Of a stretch of 59,018 bases of DNA, positions 30,462 to 45,400 are shown one piece after another. The stretch comes from Crocosphaera sp. (GTDB lineage Bacteria > Cyanobacteriota > Cyanobacteriia > Cyanobacteriales > Microcystaceae). The number at the start of each line of letters is the position of its first letter. Positions within the stretch are counted from its first letter, which is position 1. The translations under genes and the position numbers were made by a program. The notes under the pieces are model-generated. The model was not told the origin of the DNA. It searched no databases and saw nothing but the letters and a program-made list of their open reading frames with translations. The stretch lies in the NCBI RefSeq assembly GCF_030064895.1, contig NZ_JASJEB010000016.1, positions 1 to 59,018 of the forward strand, read 5' to 3'.

Positions 30462-33400
30462 TTACCCTTTTGTTAATTCGGTCATGTAAGTCAATCTTTC
30501 TTTCAGTATACTATCAATTTGGGGACCGAATTGAACGACCAACTCTTCTAGAATTTCAGCAGCTAACTGTTGCTTATCCTTCCCTTCCCCTTGAATAATA
30601 ATATTCCCAGAAAACTCAAAATTAACTTTTATATCTCCTATCTCTTTCTTTGTAGCAGTTGCAGCAGGAGAGATAGGACGTACCATAATGGCATCGTAGG
30701 GGTCTCGATAGACTGTTTCTAATTTCCCTTCATTGATCTTTTCTAGTAAAGGTCCGGTATCAGCCGCCGCTCTAGCATTAACAACGAACTCACCATTAGA
30801 TAAAAAGGCGTTAATACTGTCACTGGTTCCCGTCCCAGGCCCATTAACCCACCCCCCTGTAGAAAACTTTTGAACTGGTTCTGTCTGTGAAAGTGGAGTA
30901 ACCAGTCCCTTTAAAATAGGAAGTCTGCCAAGTAATCCAAAGATCCCTCTAAGTGGACTAATGAGGTTGAAAATAAATCCTCTAATACTTTGGGCTATAT
31001 TTGCGATCGCCTTAAATGGGAACAGAATTAACCCTAAAGCCGATTGAACTTGTTGAATTGGAAGTAGCCATAGTCTTAGTATTATGTTTCCCACTTTTAG
31101 TAAAGGTTGAATCAGTAAAGAAATTACTCCAGAAATTACTTTAAAGGTAAAATTGAAAACTTTAAAAAGAATTTTCCCTATTGTAACGATAGTTTTTAAT
31201 CCAATTAAAATAGGAGAAATATAAGGAATTATTGTGAGTAAAACAGAACTTGAAATTTTAGTAATTAACTGAATTCCTTTAAGAATAGTGTTGATAACAA
31301 ACGCTACGGCTCTCAATGGAAGTAGCAAAAAATTGGCAAGATTAGTTGCTCCTTTTTGAAGAATATTGAAGAAATTAGCAGTTTCTGTATTGATTCCTAA
31401 GATTGCGGTAAATGGACTAATAATTGCTTTGCCTAACTCTATAAAAGCTTCAAAAATAACATTAACAGTTTCCTCAAAAGTTTTTAAAACCGACTTAATA
31501 ATCTCCCAAGCCCCTCCAAACAGAGTATCAAAGAACGTCTTAAGAACTTTCCAGGTTCCCAAAACAATATCTTGAATACCAAGAAAATTGTGCTTGAATC
31601 CTAGATAGAGTCCCCCTACGACTCCGGCCACTAAACCTAATGCTGCAATCAATGGAAATAATGGCCCCGTTACCGCTACCCATGTCGCAGTTGCAGCCGA
31701 AGAGATCGCACCGAACCCTGCGGTAATCAAACCTTGAACGGAAGTGAAAATCCCTCCCATAGTGAGGGAAGATACCCCCATGGCCGTATTAGCAGTAGTA
31801 ACAGTAGCAGCCGTCGTTGTTGCAGAACCAGCTACCGCAGTATTACCAACAACCATAGCTGTACTTGATACGTTGGCCGCGGCTTGGGTCCCAAATAATA
31901 AGGTTTTAACTATGGGTAAAGCAGTTTTAAGGTCGGCAAATGCGTCCACCAAATCTAGTGTCATAAACATCGGTGTGGCTAACTGAGGGGCAAAATTACT
32001 CAAGGCCATCCCCAAAGATGTAAAGCCTTGACGCAACGATCCCATTTGTTCACGGCTCAACCTTGCCATGTTCCTCATTTGGGCTGTACCAACTCCTACG
32101 GATGACCTAGTATCAGCATTTAGAGGAACATTAATACCTCCCCTCATCTGTGACTTAAGTTGCTCATAAGCCCTATTCACCTCATTGAAATGCTGAGAGC
32201 TACCCCCCATGTCAGGATGAGCCAGCTTCGCCATTTGACCATAAGCAGATTTTAGTTCCTTCAAGGAAGAGGGCATGGCAGATAGACCCAAATGTTTCAA
32301 AGGATTGGCCATCTGCCTAGATTCTTGATTGAGGCGCATCAACGCTGAACGAGTTCCTTCAAACGCTCGATCTACTCTTTGGGATGAACTAGCGATGGTT
32401 TTGACCTGATTAAGAATATAATCTGTGGTCAGCCCCCAGTATTTACGAATCATAAAGGTAGGCCCTGGAGATGCTTCTGCGATATTTCCTTGAATTTCTC
32501 TGCCTACGCCTTCAGTTCTGCCTCTAAGTTTATTGATGGTGTTACCTATAAAATCAGTAGTATTTGCCCATTTATTTTTAACCGCATTGAGTGGAGTGAT
32601 AAAGGAAGTATTTACAGTCTCTTTAACGGTTTCAACTTTCGTTTTAAACCCCTCAATTTGGTTTTGAACTACATCAAATGTAGTGGTAAAAGTATTTTTA
32701 ACGCCAATAACCGATGAGACGATGCCATCAATAGCCGTTACCAATAGGTTAATAGCTCTAATGGGTAAAACAAATATTTCCCCAATGAATGCGCCCAACG
32801 CTTTTCCGGCCTTGAAAAGTAAAGAGAACTGATGTCTCGTTTCCCTAGTCTCTGTGTTAATTTGTCGAATACCAGGGACTACCAATCCAATTACATTACT
32901 AACCAAATTAAAGGCTGCTTGTACTCCATTTCCAATTAAATTAGCTATTCTTAAAATCTTTTTGAACGAATGCCACAACTCCATTAAGGGAGGTAAAACC
33001 CTTTGCGTAACTGACGCAACAACAGAGACAGAAAAGCCACCTACTGCGATCGTTAATTTTTCAACGAGACTAACAACAGGAGTTAGTAATTTAAGGGTCT
33101 TATTTAGTAGTCTGATCCCTGTTCCTAAACCTTTAGCAAATAATTCTCCTAAGTTAGTTTGCCCCCCAGGAACACTTACTGGAGTTTGAGAGATGGATCT
33201 CATAGACTGTCTTAAATCTGTGAAGTATTGTTTTAGTTTTTCAGCAAATAGTCCTGTTTGTTTGAGTCGAGATACCAATGCGTCAAAAGTGGATATAACT
33301 GTAGGCTTTAATTCTGAGATCGCAGGTTTAATACTATTTTCAAATCCATCTTTAAACCCTTTCCAAAAGGTATTTAAGTATGGTAATGTTTTAGTTAGGG

Positions 33401-36400
33401 ATTTGGTTATTCGTTTCCCAATTCCTCTTGCTTTTTTCATTACCATCATGAGGGTATTTTTAATTCTCTCTCCTGCTTGTTCCCATGCTTGAGGGATTAC
33501 TACAGTCGGGTGACAATTTAAAGCCCGAATAATCCCTCTTCCAATAACATCCTTAATAAAAGTCAGTAATGTTGATAAAATATTGCTGACTTTTTGCTTT
33601 AATCCAACCCATGCTCCGATAACACGATTAATCGCTTCATCTGTGGTTTTAGGAAGGTTTTGCATGAGTCGTTCCCATCCCGTTTTAACCTCAGAAATTA
33701 CAGACTGTAAAATACCAGGAATCTGAGGTGCGATCGCTCTTAATTTATCAAAAAACTTATCAAATAAATTAGTATTATTGATCCAGTTCAAGAATTGCTG
33801 CCATTCTGCTTTAGCGGTTTCTGACAACCATGCCATTCCTTTTCCCACTTCTTGATTTAATTTGAGAAAGTTAGGTATCAAAGATGTGTTTCTAAGGAAG
33901 TTAGATAATCCTTGCCATTTCTTTTCAATCCAATTTATAATTTTGATAAATACATTGTTAAGGTCAAACAGAGCATCAATTACACGACCAAATATAGGAA
34001 CATTAGAGGCAACATTCACTAACCTTTCTTCAAACCCTGTTGCCCATGCTTTAATTTTGGACAAAGACTCAGTTATCCAATCGCTAGAGCCTAATATTTC
34101 ACGGAATTGTAACCATTTGTGTCTCATTTGTCTCATGGCAACGGTATAGCGACGAGACAAATTATTGACTTCGGAGAAAATATTCAGGAACAAGGGAGTG
34201 CGATTTAACCAACCAACAAGCTGCATCCACTTGACTTGAACTTTATTAATGCCAACAATTAATGTTTCTGCAAACCCCTCAGTCTGAATATAATTAATTA
34301 ATTTTGACCATTTATTTTGAATGTCTTGAGTAAACTGATTAAATCTATCTGGAAAATTTTGATGTAGATTTAATATATCTGGAATTATATTTGTTGTTCT
34401 TAATCGTTCTGATAACCGTTGCCATTTTTCGGCAATTGTAATCACAAAATCTTTAAATTTATTATTAATAGCAGCCAACTTAACAGCTATGTTATAAAAT
34501 ATAGGAATTTGAGCAAGTTGCATTATTTTGGAGTGAAAGCGATCGCTAAATTTAACAAGATTATTTAATGCTTTTGTCACCCAGTCATCTGCGCCCAGTT
34601 TTTCTCTAAAAGATATCCAGGATGAAGACATATTCGTAACCGTCACATCATAATTAGTCCATAGTCTTTGTAAATGAGGAACCATGCTGGTAAAGACATC
34701 ACGCCACTTTTCTTTAACAGTAGAAAGGTAGGGCAAAAATGTACCTGTTTCAATCATGAAGCTAAATACTTTCCACTCCTGTTTGATATAGTTTATTTTT
34801 TGACCGATGGTATTACTTAGTGCTGTCCAAGATTGACGGATTTTGTCTGCTATAACGCCAAAATTTCCTAGTAGTTGAGGATCGATATCTAATACGGACA
34901 AGAATACTCGCCATTCTTGTTTTAGATGGTCAATGAACTTCTGTATGCCTAATTCTTTAATTAACTGAGAGCTAAATCCCCCAACAAAGTTTTTTAAGTA
35001 TATAAAAGGAGCTTTTAATATATCAGGTAAGCCATTAAAAGCTTGAGTGATTTCTGACTTGATTATGCTTCCAACTGTAGAAAGATTGCCAACAATATTT
35101 TTTATATCAATTTTCAATAAATCTTGCCATTGGAACGTAGACAAGAAAGTCTTTAATTGGTTGAATTTGATTCTAATATAAGCAATACTTTCTGTAAACT
35201 TAGTTTGTAAGGTTGTTATAATTGTGTTACCTAACAACTTAAAACTGTTAATAACAGTACGAATACCATTAACTAAAGCAGAAGCTAGTAACTCCCCTGC
35301 AACACGGCCATCCTTCATTAAATTGAAGTAAAAACCAGCAGTTTCAAAAAATCGATCAATGTCAATTCTCAAGGTAGGAAATACTTGATTCCATCCTTGT
35401 AAAACTCCCTTGAAAATATCTTGGAATCCGAACCCTATTCTTTTTAGCCCTTGCAGAATACCTTCACCCATGCCACCTAAAGCATGGCGTAACATATCAA
35501 TACCCTCATACAAAGGTATAAAATCACCCTTGAGAGCCTTAAACACACCAACGCCTATGACCCCAAGGGCTTTAACTGTCTTTGTTATGCCTTTTAGTAC
35601 ATTCCAGACTATTTCTCCCGAGCCAATAAATACCTGGAATACACCTTTAATAATTGTCCTCAATCCTAACATATTAGAAGTAAGAACAGCCGAACTAAAA
35701 ACAATTCCTCCAAAGATTAAGGCCGCAATACCCAAAGGAGCAAGTAATGCAGGTAAAGAGGCAGTAATAGCAATAACTCCCATCCCTACATTGGTCAATC
35801 CTCCCACAACTCCCTTGAGTGCATACATAGCATTACCCCCAAAATCCTTGGCTGCGTCTGCCAGTTCAAAGAAGTCAAGAGTAACGATCGCTTTTGCTGA
35901 ACGACTGACGAAACTAAGGATGTCCCCACCGAATATTTGAAGACTTTTCCCAACTTGTTGAATACCTGGGGTCAACAAACTTCCTGCATGGTCTAATCCG
36001 TACTGATGTAGATAGTCCATGCGTTCTTTGATTTGCCAAGTGGTTTCCTCAAATTGCTTATGCAGCCCCTTAAATGGGTTAAACGTCTGTTTTTCAATGG
36101 GGGGTAGTTTTAAGGCGATCGCAGTGTTTAAGCTTTCAGCAATTTGGTCTTTTAAGGTGTTATCTTCCGGTACAGCAAGTGCAGCAAATAAATTCCTCCC
36201 TGTATCCTTAGCCTTTGCCAATAAATCAGAAAATCCGTCGTTAATCGATTTAAAAGTTTTACTCCAATTTTCTCTGGTAAACAAAGATGGCCCCGGAGAA
36301 CCTTCTGACAACGCTTTTTGGATTTCATACCCTTGGGGACGAAGGATGTTAATTAGCCAACCAACCTTACTAAAAATAAATTGAGTGGTACTCTGCCAAG

Positions 36401-39400
36401 CCGTTTGAATATTATCAAATAGCTGAGAGAAGATTGATTCAATAACGTTAACTGTAGATTTAGTTTTTCTTTCAATATCTAGTAAATTTTCTTTAATGCT
36501 GTCACTTAAAGAATTATAAGAAACTGGAGATTGATCACCAATATCTCTAAGTATTTGGTCTTTAACTGATATTTGATCATTTATTTTATACTGAACAGGC
36601 TTGCGATCGCCAATCCTGGGAGTCATTCCCTCTTTCAAAAAACTCCCTATAGCGTTCACTTCAGTTTTTATCATTGCTCCTACTTTTTCTTGGAGACTTA
36701 CACTAGGTTGAGGTTGAGGTTTAAAAGAAACAATATTATTAGATCCACTTGAAGTTAACACGCTAGGCAATGGGCGGCTCGACACATTCTTTTCGCTAAA
36801 TATTAATTCAGCAATTGCTGTTACTGCTGTTGTGATTTTATCTAAATAGTTAGATATCTTCGTATTCCAATTAGATTCAGTATTAATAGCATTTTGATTA
36901 GGTATACTGTTTTCCCACCCAAAGAGATTACGAGCATCAGATAAAGCCCCTTGATTTCTCAGAGCAATGTCAACCAAGGTTGCTCTATCTACTGTTAATC
37001 CTTGTTTTTCCAGCCTATTTGTCAATCCACTTGTCTGTGCCAATTGGCTTAAGTTATTTTTAGAAAAAATTCCAGTTCCCTTTTGAATTTGTTGAGCTAA
37101 TTGTCTTTCTATATATTTTTGTCCTTGGTCACTTAAAACTGTTTTTCCATTTATTTGTTGAATTAGTCCCTGATACTTCTCCCGAACAAGGGCAGATGCA
37201 GATTGTGACTTATTAAGAATCTCTTTAATAATATTTGCTTGCTCATTATATAGTTGCTCGTAAACTTTATATTCAAACCTTGCCTTTTTATTTAATCCAA
37301 ACCCTCCACTTGTATCAATTAATCCGAATAATTTCTTTTTATTATATGATGCTCCCATTTCATTCAATAATTGTTGTTCTGGTTTCTGTTCCCCAGAGAA
37401 TTTTATTTGAGGTAAACTAAAGCGAAATTCTCGATATTGTTGTACACTTAATTGTCCTTTGTGACCAGTGGTATCACCAATTTCTTTACCAGTAGTTTGC
37501 AATCTACTTTTATTATTTAAAGCCATCAACTCTCTAAGTATCTGAGAATTGATGGTTTTTAAATGAGATAAATCTTTATTTTGAATCTGATTTTCTTGCA
37601 GGATAGTAAGAGTATTTAGTGATTCACCTATAGACTTTAACTGTGTTGATATTTCTGATAAAGAAAACCATCTGTGTTTTTCCTTGTTAGTAGATACTAG
37701 ATGGTCTAAACTTTTTATCCCTTTGCTATCTGTAGAAAAACCAAGTTTATTTATAGCTCCTGCAACTTTAGAGGTAATAAATGCCCCCAGTTTTTGCGCT
37801 GACCCCAACAAAGATCCCATAAAGTTTTGTACATTATCAACTGTATTTGACCATGCTTCGGTTATGCGAATGGTGGGATGACAATTTAATGCTCTGATTA
37901 AATCCCCTCCTAAATTCTCGGCAAAAGCTTTAACAGGGGATAGTAGCACACCGAAGTTATTAACAAATCCCTGCCATGCTGCTTTGATAAAGTTGATGGG
38001 AACCGTTGCTATAGTTTTAATGCCCAGAAAATTATGCTTGAAAGCGAAATATAAACCTGCGATCGCCACACCCACCGCAGCAATTCCTAGTAAAAACGGT
38101 GCAAACGCCACTTCCGATAATCCTACTATTCCTGCGATCGCACCTCCTACCCCAGTTATGGCACCACCCAAGGCAAAAACACTACTTGTTACAGCACCGA
38201 CCAAAGATAGACTTGCCGAGAGAAGAGGAGATGCTACGGAGCCGATGGCACCCACAATCCCCATCACTTCACCCATTTTGTCAAACATGGCAATTAGTCG
38301 ATCTCCATCTTCGAGAACTCCTAAATTAACCAAAGAATATCCTAACGACTGTAACCCAAATCCTGTTGCAGATAAGGCTGCACCTATTCCCAAACCAGCT
38401 TGCCAAAATCCTGATATAGCAGAAGAAGTATGACGGAAGAAACCCGTTGTTTGCTGTGCAGCATGGGACATCTGTTGTCGAATTTGTTGTCCTGTATGGG
38501 CCGCTTGAACTTCCATACGATGGAATCCTTTAGCTGCCTCTCTGGGGACTTCTTCTCGGTAGATGCGTTCTACATCAGAAGCTGGCCCAGGAGAGTTATG
38601 AGCAATGAAGTGTTTGATGCGTTGGCCAGTATGCTTAGCTGCATCAACCAACGCTTTCCAACCTTTCCCAATAATACCTCGTCCCGATTCTTCCCATGAG
38701 CGACGGGAACGTTCGGCTGTATTTTTGAAGAAGTTAGCAATTTGGTTGGTGATACTCTGCCCTTTTTCTAGAATGCTGTTAAATGCTTGATCTAACACAG
38801 GTACTACTGTTTGACCGTAATAACTTTCCTGTCCTTCGTTTCGCTGCGCTCTAGAACGTTGCGTCTGTAGATTGCCTAAACGGCCACTCATTATCTGAGA
38901 CAAGCGATCGCCCATTTTCGGCAAGTTTTTACCCAAACCAGACATAAGGTTATTCAATAGTTTATCTGCCTTGCCAATAATGGAAGTTTGATTGATTTCT
39001 CGTTCTAATTCCTGTCTTGCCCTATCTTGTCTTCCTCTTAGCAATAAAATAGTTTTAAAATCGTTTTGTCTATTTTCAGCAGATAAACGAGGATTGTTGA
39101 TGATCGACTGCTCACGAATTCTAAGATTGTCGATCCGGCTCTGCATCCTAACTACATTCGCGGAAGGTTTAAATAGGTTTTGGAAAAAGGATTTTACTCC
39201 TCCTACCATATTCCTAAACATATTCTTGAGAAAATTTCCTACGCTTCCTTGCCTCTCAACTTCCTGCTTTACATTGTCATAGAGATTTTGCACCCCTTCA
39301 GAGATGACTCCGAATAACCCTGACAATTTTTGAATAATAAAACGAGTAGCAGAAGGTTGATCTATGGTATTTCTAACTTGATCAACGAAAGTTGATGTCT

Positions 39401-42400
39401 TGTCTCCAAATTTCAGCATTAGTTGAGATAAACTCTGTAAATTCTTACTAATACTGTTATTTCCAACCATTCGGATCAAAGAATTTGAGGCTATATTGAA
39501 CCCTCTTCCTAGCACAGCCGATGTTCTCCGACTGAAAGATGCGATCGCTTCTAAACTGGGGGCAGAGAATCCTCTCAAGACATCTGTTGCCACTTTCTTG
39601 GTAATAAACTTCACCCCTCGCCCGACAAATGAATTAGAAACATCCTTGGCGAAACTACTAAACAGAGTGGGTAAGGTACGGAGGAAGATAAACTGAACAG
39701 GAGTAGCAGCCCGAGCAGTAAATTTGGAATCGTTCATTGCCTCCGATGCTTCGGCCACTGTCACACCAATTGCCTTGGAAAAAGCTTGTCTAATGGTGTC
39801 TAAATTGTCGGCAAACTCACTGGACAACATTTGAGATAAAGACTGATCTTCTTGTCCTGCTTGCAAGAAGGTGGCAATAATTCTAGATGTGTCTGTTTGC
39901 TTTTGAATCCCTTGATTTTTTAATTCTTTAGCAAAGGCTTTTTGGAATTGAGCAACATTTTGAGGTCTTTGTCCTTTGCCTCTAGTTTCTATTAAGTTTA
40001 ATAGAGTATTTTCTCTAGCTGCTTTTACTTCTGATTGCAATCCTTGCACTGCTTGAACAGTTGATAGTTCGGCAATATTATCTCTGATTTGAGTAATTTC
40101 TTGAGCCACATATTCAAAACTTCCTTTTGTTACTTTGTTTAAGGTTTCAAAAGTTTTTCCCCATAAAGATTGTGCTTTTTCCAATGTGGGCAAAGCTGTT
40201 TGCTCAATTAGTGGTAATTCTTTAACACCTGTTTTTAAAAATTCAAAAATATTGTTGACTTGATGATCTGCGATAGTTAAATTATCAGTAATATTTTCTT
40301 GCCATTTAGTTAATTTAGCTAAAATTGGAGCAAAGAATCCATTGGGTAGAAAATCACCTAAATTTTTGTATTGACGATAATTCAACCCTAATTTAGCCAG
40401 TAATTCTTCTTCTTCTTCCTTTGTTGCTTTAGCACTAAATTTCCCTGATCCAAGAACATCAGCAATATCAGATAAGATACTGTCATTAGCAGTACGTTCT
40501 TGAGCTTGAATTAAAGACGCTCTTAACCGTTTCAAATTAATGTTTAAAACGTCTTCAATTTGTCCACCTCTATCAAGATCGTCAATAAATTTTTTCCAGT
40601 CAGAACCTCCTTTGACCAAGTTCTTGCGAAAATCATCTAATATTTCTTGAGTTAAACCAAATTCATCATTAGATATGGCATTTCTTAACACCTTGTGCAT
40701 ACCCATCAATGGATTTTCTGCATAGTCTGCTAACTGAGGAATTCTAATAGCATTTAAAATGTCTTTATAACCATTATTAATCTGGAATAAATCAACTCTA
40801 AATCTTTCTCCTGTTTGTAAATAATTTTGCAGAATATTATGCAAGCGATCGCCTAATTTTGCTTTGAGGAAGGATTCTTTTTCTGCTAAATTTCCTTCTA
40901 TTCTCAAGTTGCTTAGTAAAGCTTGGTATCCTGCTTGTCTCTGTCTTTGTGCAGTGGCTTCACGCATAGATTCACCAAAGCGGAGGTTTTCGGCATTCTG
41001 TTCTAACTGTCTCGCTCTAATTCCTAATTGTCTGTTGAACTTTATTTGTTGATATAGTTGGGGTAAGCCAGTTAACCGGAATATTTTAGCTGCTAAAGAC
41101 TGATCATTGAACGCATCTCTATTACTACTATAAATTCTTTCTGCCCCTTGCATAAGCATATCTTGATAGCTGGTAGCAATACGTTCAGAATTCCTAATAT
41201 TTTGGCTTTGTAACCGCCTCAAATCTGCTGTCATGGAGTCTTCTATTCCAGAGATTTCTTGGGACAAAACGTCCAAAAAGCCAGACATAATCTGATGACT
41301 GACTTTCTCTGCCATTCCCTTTCTATTACCTTCTGATAATGCACTATAGCTTGCTTCGCTCATAATACCTTCTACGTCTAAAAAGTTTCTATTCCCACCA
41401 AATAGTCGATAAATTTCGTTATATTCTTTCAAACTTGCTTCTAACCCAGTAGTGATATTTGTACCTGTCATCAAGTCATCCATTATTCCTCGAATAGTTG
41501 AAGAAGATTTCAGCATATTTTTAATCACTTCTCCATCTAAATGTGTAGAAACAGACTCGCTCTCTAACCGCCAATATGCAAATCTTTCAACTTGATCTAA
41601 ATTATTTTTAATCTGACTATCAAACATCTTGGATACGTCTTGTATCGATTGATTTACATCTCCAAACCCCCCAGGTTTAGTAACTTGAATAACTCCTGTT
41701 GTTAATTTATCAACATTCATTCTTGGAGACGATATCATCTCTAATTTATTGGTAATTTGATCCATTAAGTTGGCAGGATTTTTAACCCCTAATGCTATAT
41801 CCCCTAATTGCCCTAAAACATCTACATCAGGTGTTTGACCAAGGATTCTTTCGTATGCAGAAATAATATTCATACTTTTTTCAATATTCTCATTACCATC
41901 TTGTTGTTGATATAGTCTTTTTGCATTCTCTCTAGCTGTTTTTCGTCCCAATTCGGTTAGCTCAAATCGTTTTCCTAAACTACTTTGAACCTGAGTAACT
42001 TTGGCCGCTTGTTCTAGCTGATGACGATAACTTCTTCCTTTAGCATTTTCCCTTTCTATATATCCCAAAACATCAATACGATCTTGTTCATTACGAGATC
42101 GCGCCATCTGAATTAATCGTTTTTCTTCCTGCTTAATTAACTTATTTAGCTCTTGATTTGCTTCTTTATTTACTGACATTAACTCCTTAACAAGTTCAAT
42201 CTGAGAGCCAATAAAAGCAGCCCTTTCTTGCAGTTGAGGGTTGGTGCTGTATGCCAGAGGATTTGCCATTCCCATGATGCGATCTTGTCCCCTGACCGCA
42301 TATTCAGCCCTCATTGCCTGTAAACGAGCATTCATCATCAAGGACTGTACTTGAGGATTCTGAGGACTTTTTAACTGTCCAATAGCTGTCCCCAATGCTC

Positions 42401-45400
42401 TGACTTTTTCGATAGATAAGCGAATACCATCCACAAACAACATAAATGCTTGTCCAATATTGCGCTTAATAACTAATGCGATGAGAAAAATACCACTAAC
42501 GATCAAAGGAATATTTTTGACAAACCCCTCAGCAAAATTAGCCATAAAGTTGGTCATACCAGGGGTAATGTATGCACCCATCGTGCCGAATATTCCTTTG
42601 ATCATTAAATTAAGGGCAGCAATGGGGTGAGATAAAGCATCTATCAATCCATGTAATACCTTGAACCCTGTCTTATACTCATAAATCAAGAATCCAATCG
42701 ACTCAATGGCCAATAGCAATGGGTTGAATCGAATGGCGGCCAAGCCAAACACATTCGTGATTTGGGCAATGAGAACCGATATTCCTAAAATCTCTACTTT
42801 GAAGCGTTGGAGGAAGTTAATAATATCTTCCATTGGCAGGTATTGGAGATAAGTAGAAAAAGTCTTTCTCCAGTTCCCTGCCATATTAATGAGGGCATCA
42901 TTTAACCGATTCAACTCCCGTACAGGATTCTGCAAGAAACGGATAATTTCTGCCCCTGCCATGTATGTGTACTTTGCAACCATCCGAAACGGCCAAGTAA
43001 TGGCATTGGCAATGGCAGTTGTCATACCCCAAACAACCCCTGTCACATCTGAGGCTATTTGCTTAATTAGGGGGACAAAATTCCCTCTTAAGGCCGCACT
43101 AATGGCATCTCCATATTGAGTGGTTTTCAGAACAATTAGCTGTAACCCTGACTGTAGAATTTTCAAGGCATTGTTCATCACCTCTAAAATGCCCAAGGGG
43201 ATAAGTAGGAGAGGGTTGACAACCAATGCTTTGAAGACATTGAATCCTACCGCACTAACACCTACCATCAACTGTGTGACGGTTCCTACTACGTCCCCAA
43301 TTACTTTAAAAGTGTTGTGAATCTGGGTTGCCCATCGAGGTAAATTAACTGCCAGATACTTAAAACTATCGGTTAAGTTAACCACCAAAAACCTTGCTAC
43401 TCTAAGGGTATGAGCAAGATAGGTTAGTTGAACACCAAATACGCGAGTTGCTGCGATCGCATCAAATATTTCAGGGGTCAGGGGTTTCAGGACAGAGTAC
43501 CAAAACATCGTTGTAAAGGCGATGCGTCCCAGTATCTGCACGACTGGGTTCATGATCATAGCTGCTTGGGCAAAGCGAATAAATACTTTTGTACCTCCAG
43601 GTACATAATTCAGAATTTCCTCAAGGGGAACAAGAACAGTTCTACCTAACCTACGGCTAGTTTTAGCAGCTTCTGCTGCTGCTTGGGGACTGGCCAAGTT
43701 TTGGAATATTTCTGTAGTTCGTTTACGAATAATATTGGCAGGAAATACAGTGTCGAGAAAGATTCTTCCTAAAAAGGCTATATTGCGATTACCAAATAAG
43801 AAGTCATAAGGAGTAATGGAAAAAAGACCCTTTTTCAATAACCCTTGAAATCCCCCTGTTGTAAAGTACAGTTTCAAAATTTTGAAAAAGCTAAGAGGGT
43901 TAAATGCCTTAAGTAAAATATTGGCTAAAGGAGCAATATTTTTTTGAGTAAATATTACAAAACCCTCTAATCCAACCTTAGCTAAATCAAGTAAAGAGAA
44001 AAATAAATCTTTAAAAGATTGTGTAGGAATTAATCCTAATAAGAATCTTCCATACTGAATTGCAAAAGGTTTAAAGATTTTACTAATATTAGAAATAAAA
44101 CGATATACGTTGATGAATGTCGTAATAATTCCTTCTCCAACAAAAGGAATAGTGCGTATTACTTCTATTAATTGTCTCGATACTATGGATACACCTGTAA
44201 CACTTAAATCAGCAAAGTTTTTGACTAATATACCTGTATCTAAAATGATGGATCTAAGTAGCAAAGAAACTTGGTCCACTCCATACATTAGAGGGATAAT
44301 AACAGGGCTAAAACTAACCCCAGTTATTAGCTGTAATGTTTCATAAACACTGATTAAAGATTTTAAAAAGACATCTAAAACATTGCTTCTCAAAAAATTA
44401 ACCAGCATTTTTATTTCAGGCGATCTCAACACTTCGAGAAGTCCCTTGATGAAGGGTTGAACAACAGTAAAATTAGGGACAAGGGGAACAGAAGCTAATG
44501 CAGAGATAATAGGAATATTGCCCAACTGGGGGAATATATTTAATACGTTAAATTCTAATAAAGGCTTTAACAGCGCAACTAATTCTCGTCCAACTTGTTG
44601 CGCTGTTGTCCCCACCACAAGTAAATAATTAACAATGCTTGATAAAGTCGTATTAACTGCATTTTGCGTCTGTTGATAAACAGTATCCAAGTCAAACGCA
44701 AAAGCGAAAGTTTCTGATCCAGGAAATAAACTAGGCGCACTTTTAACCAAATCAGTAACCGCATCAGATACTCCCTGATTAAATTGAGTCTTAAATTCGT
44801 CGCTAATTAATGAATATAAATTGTCTAAAGTATTAGAAAGAACAGAAGGTACTTGTTTTAAGAAATCTGAAAACCCTTGTTCAAATTCATTTAATGTGCC
44901 GGTAAAAATCAAACTAGCAATAATACCAGGGAAAGTAAATATCAAGCCTCGAAAAATACCGGCATCAGTCAATAAAGCTAATTCCTTGACAATGTTTTTA
45001 GCCGTAGGCAGTAGTTGATCCGCCAGCGTCATTGGTAGGGAGGATAAAGTAAGTAAACTAAACCCCAATAAATCCATATTGGAGATAGTTTCCTTGATAA
45101 CCTGATTTTGCCAATTCCTAAACTGTTGCCAAAGAGAGAACAAGCTACTAATCAACTTGATTCCCCCAATGAACATATTTAACGTGCCTTGCAATAATTC
45201 AATTCTTGCATTTCCCCTTTCTTCCGCCGTAATATCACCAATCCCAAGAAAAGCTTGATTCACTAATTTAGCAAAGTGAATGAGCTTATCAAATTGTGTT
45301 TTAAGAAAATCAATAGTCATCCCCCACTTTTCCCTAATCAGATAAGTAGGTCCAGGGGAATTTTCAGCTAAAAAGCTAACCAATAATTTCCCAATAGATT

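Noticed and set aside
35410-35940. Long open frames on the plus strand opposite the tape measure gene, up to 176 codons
   Set aside because: They are shadows of the 5812-aa gene. Their composition is unnaturally rich in Pro, Ser and Thr, they lack ribosome binding sites, and several overlap each other.
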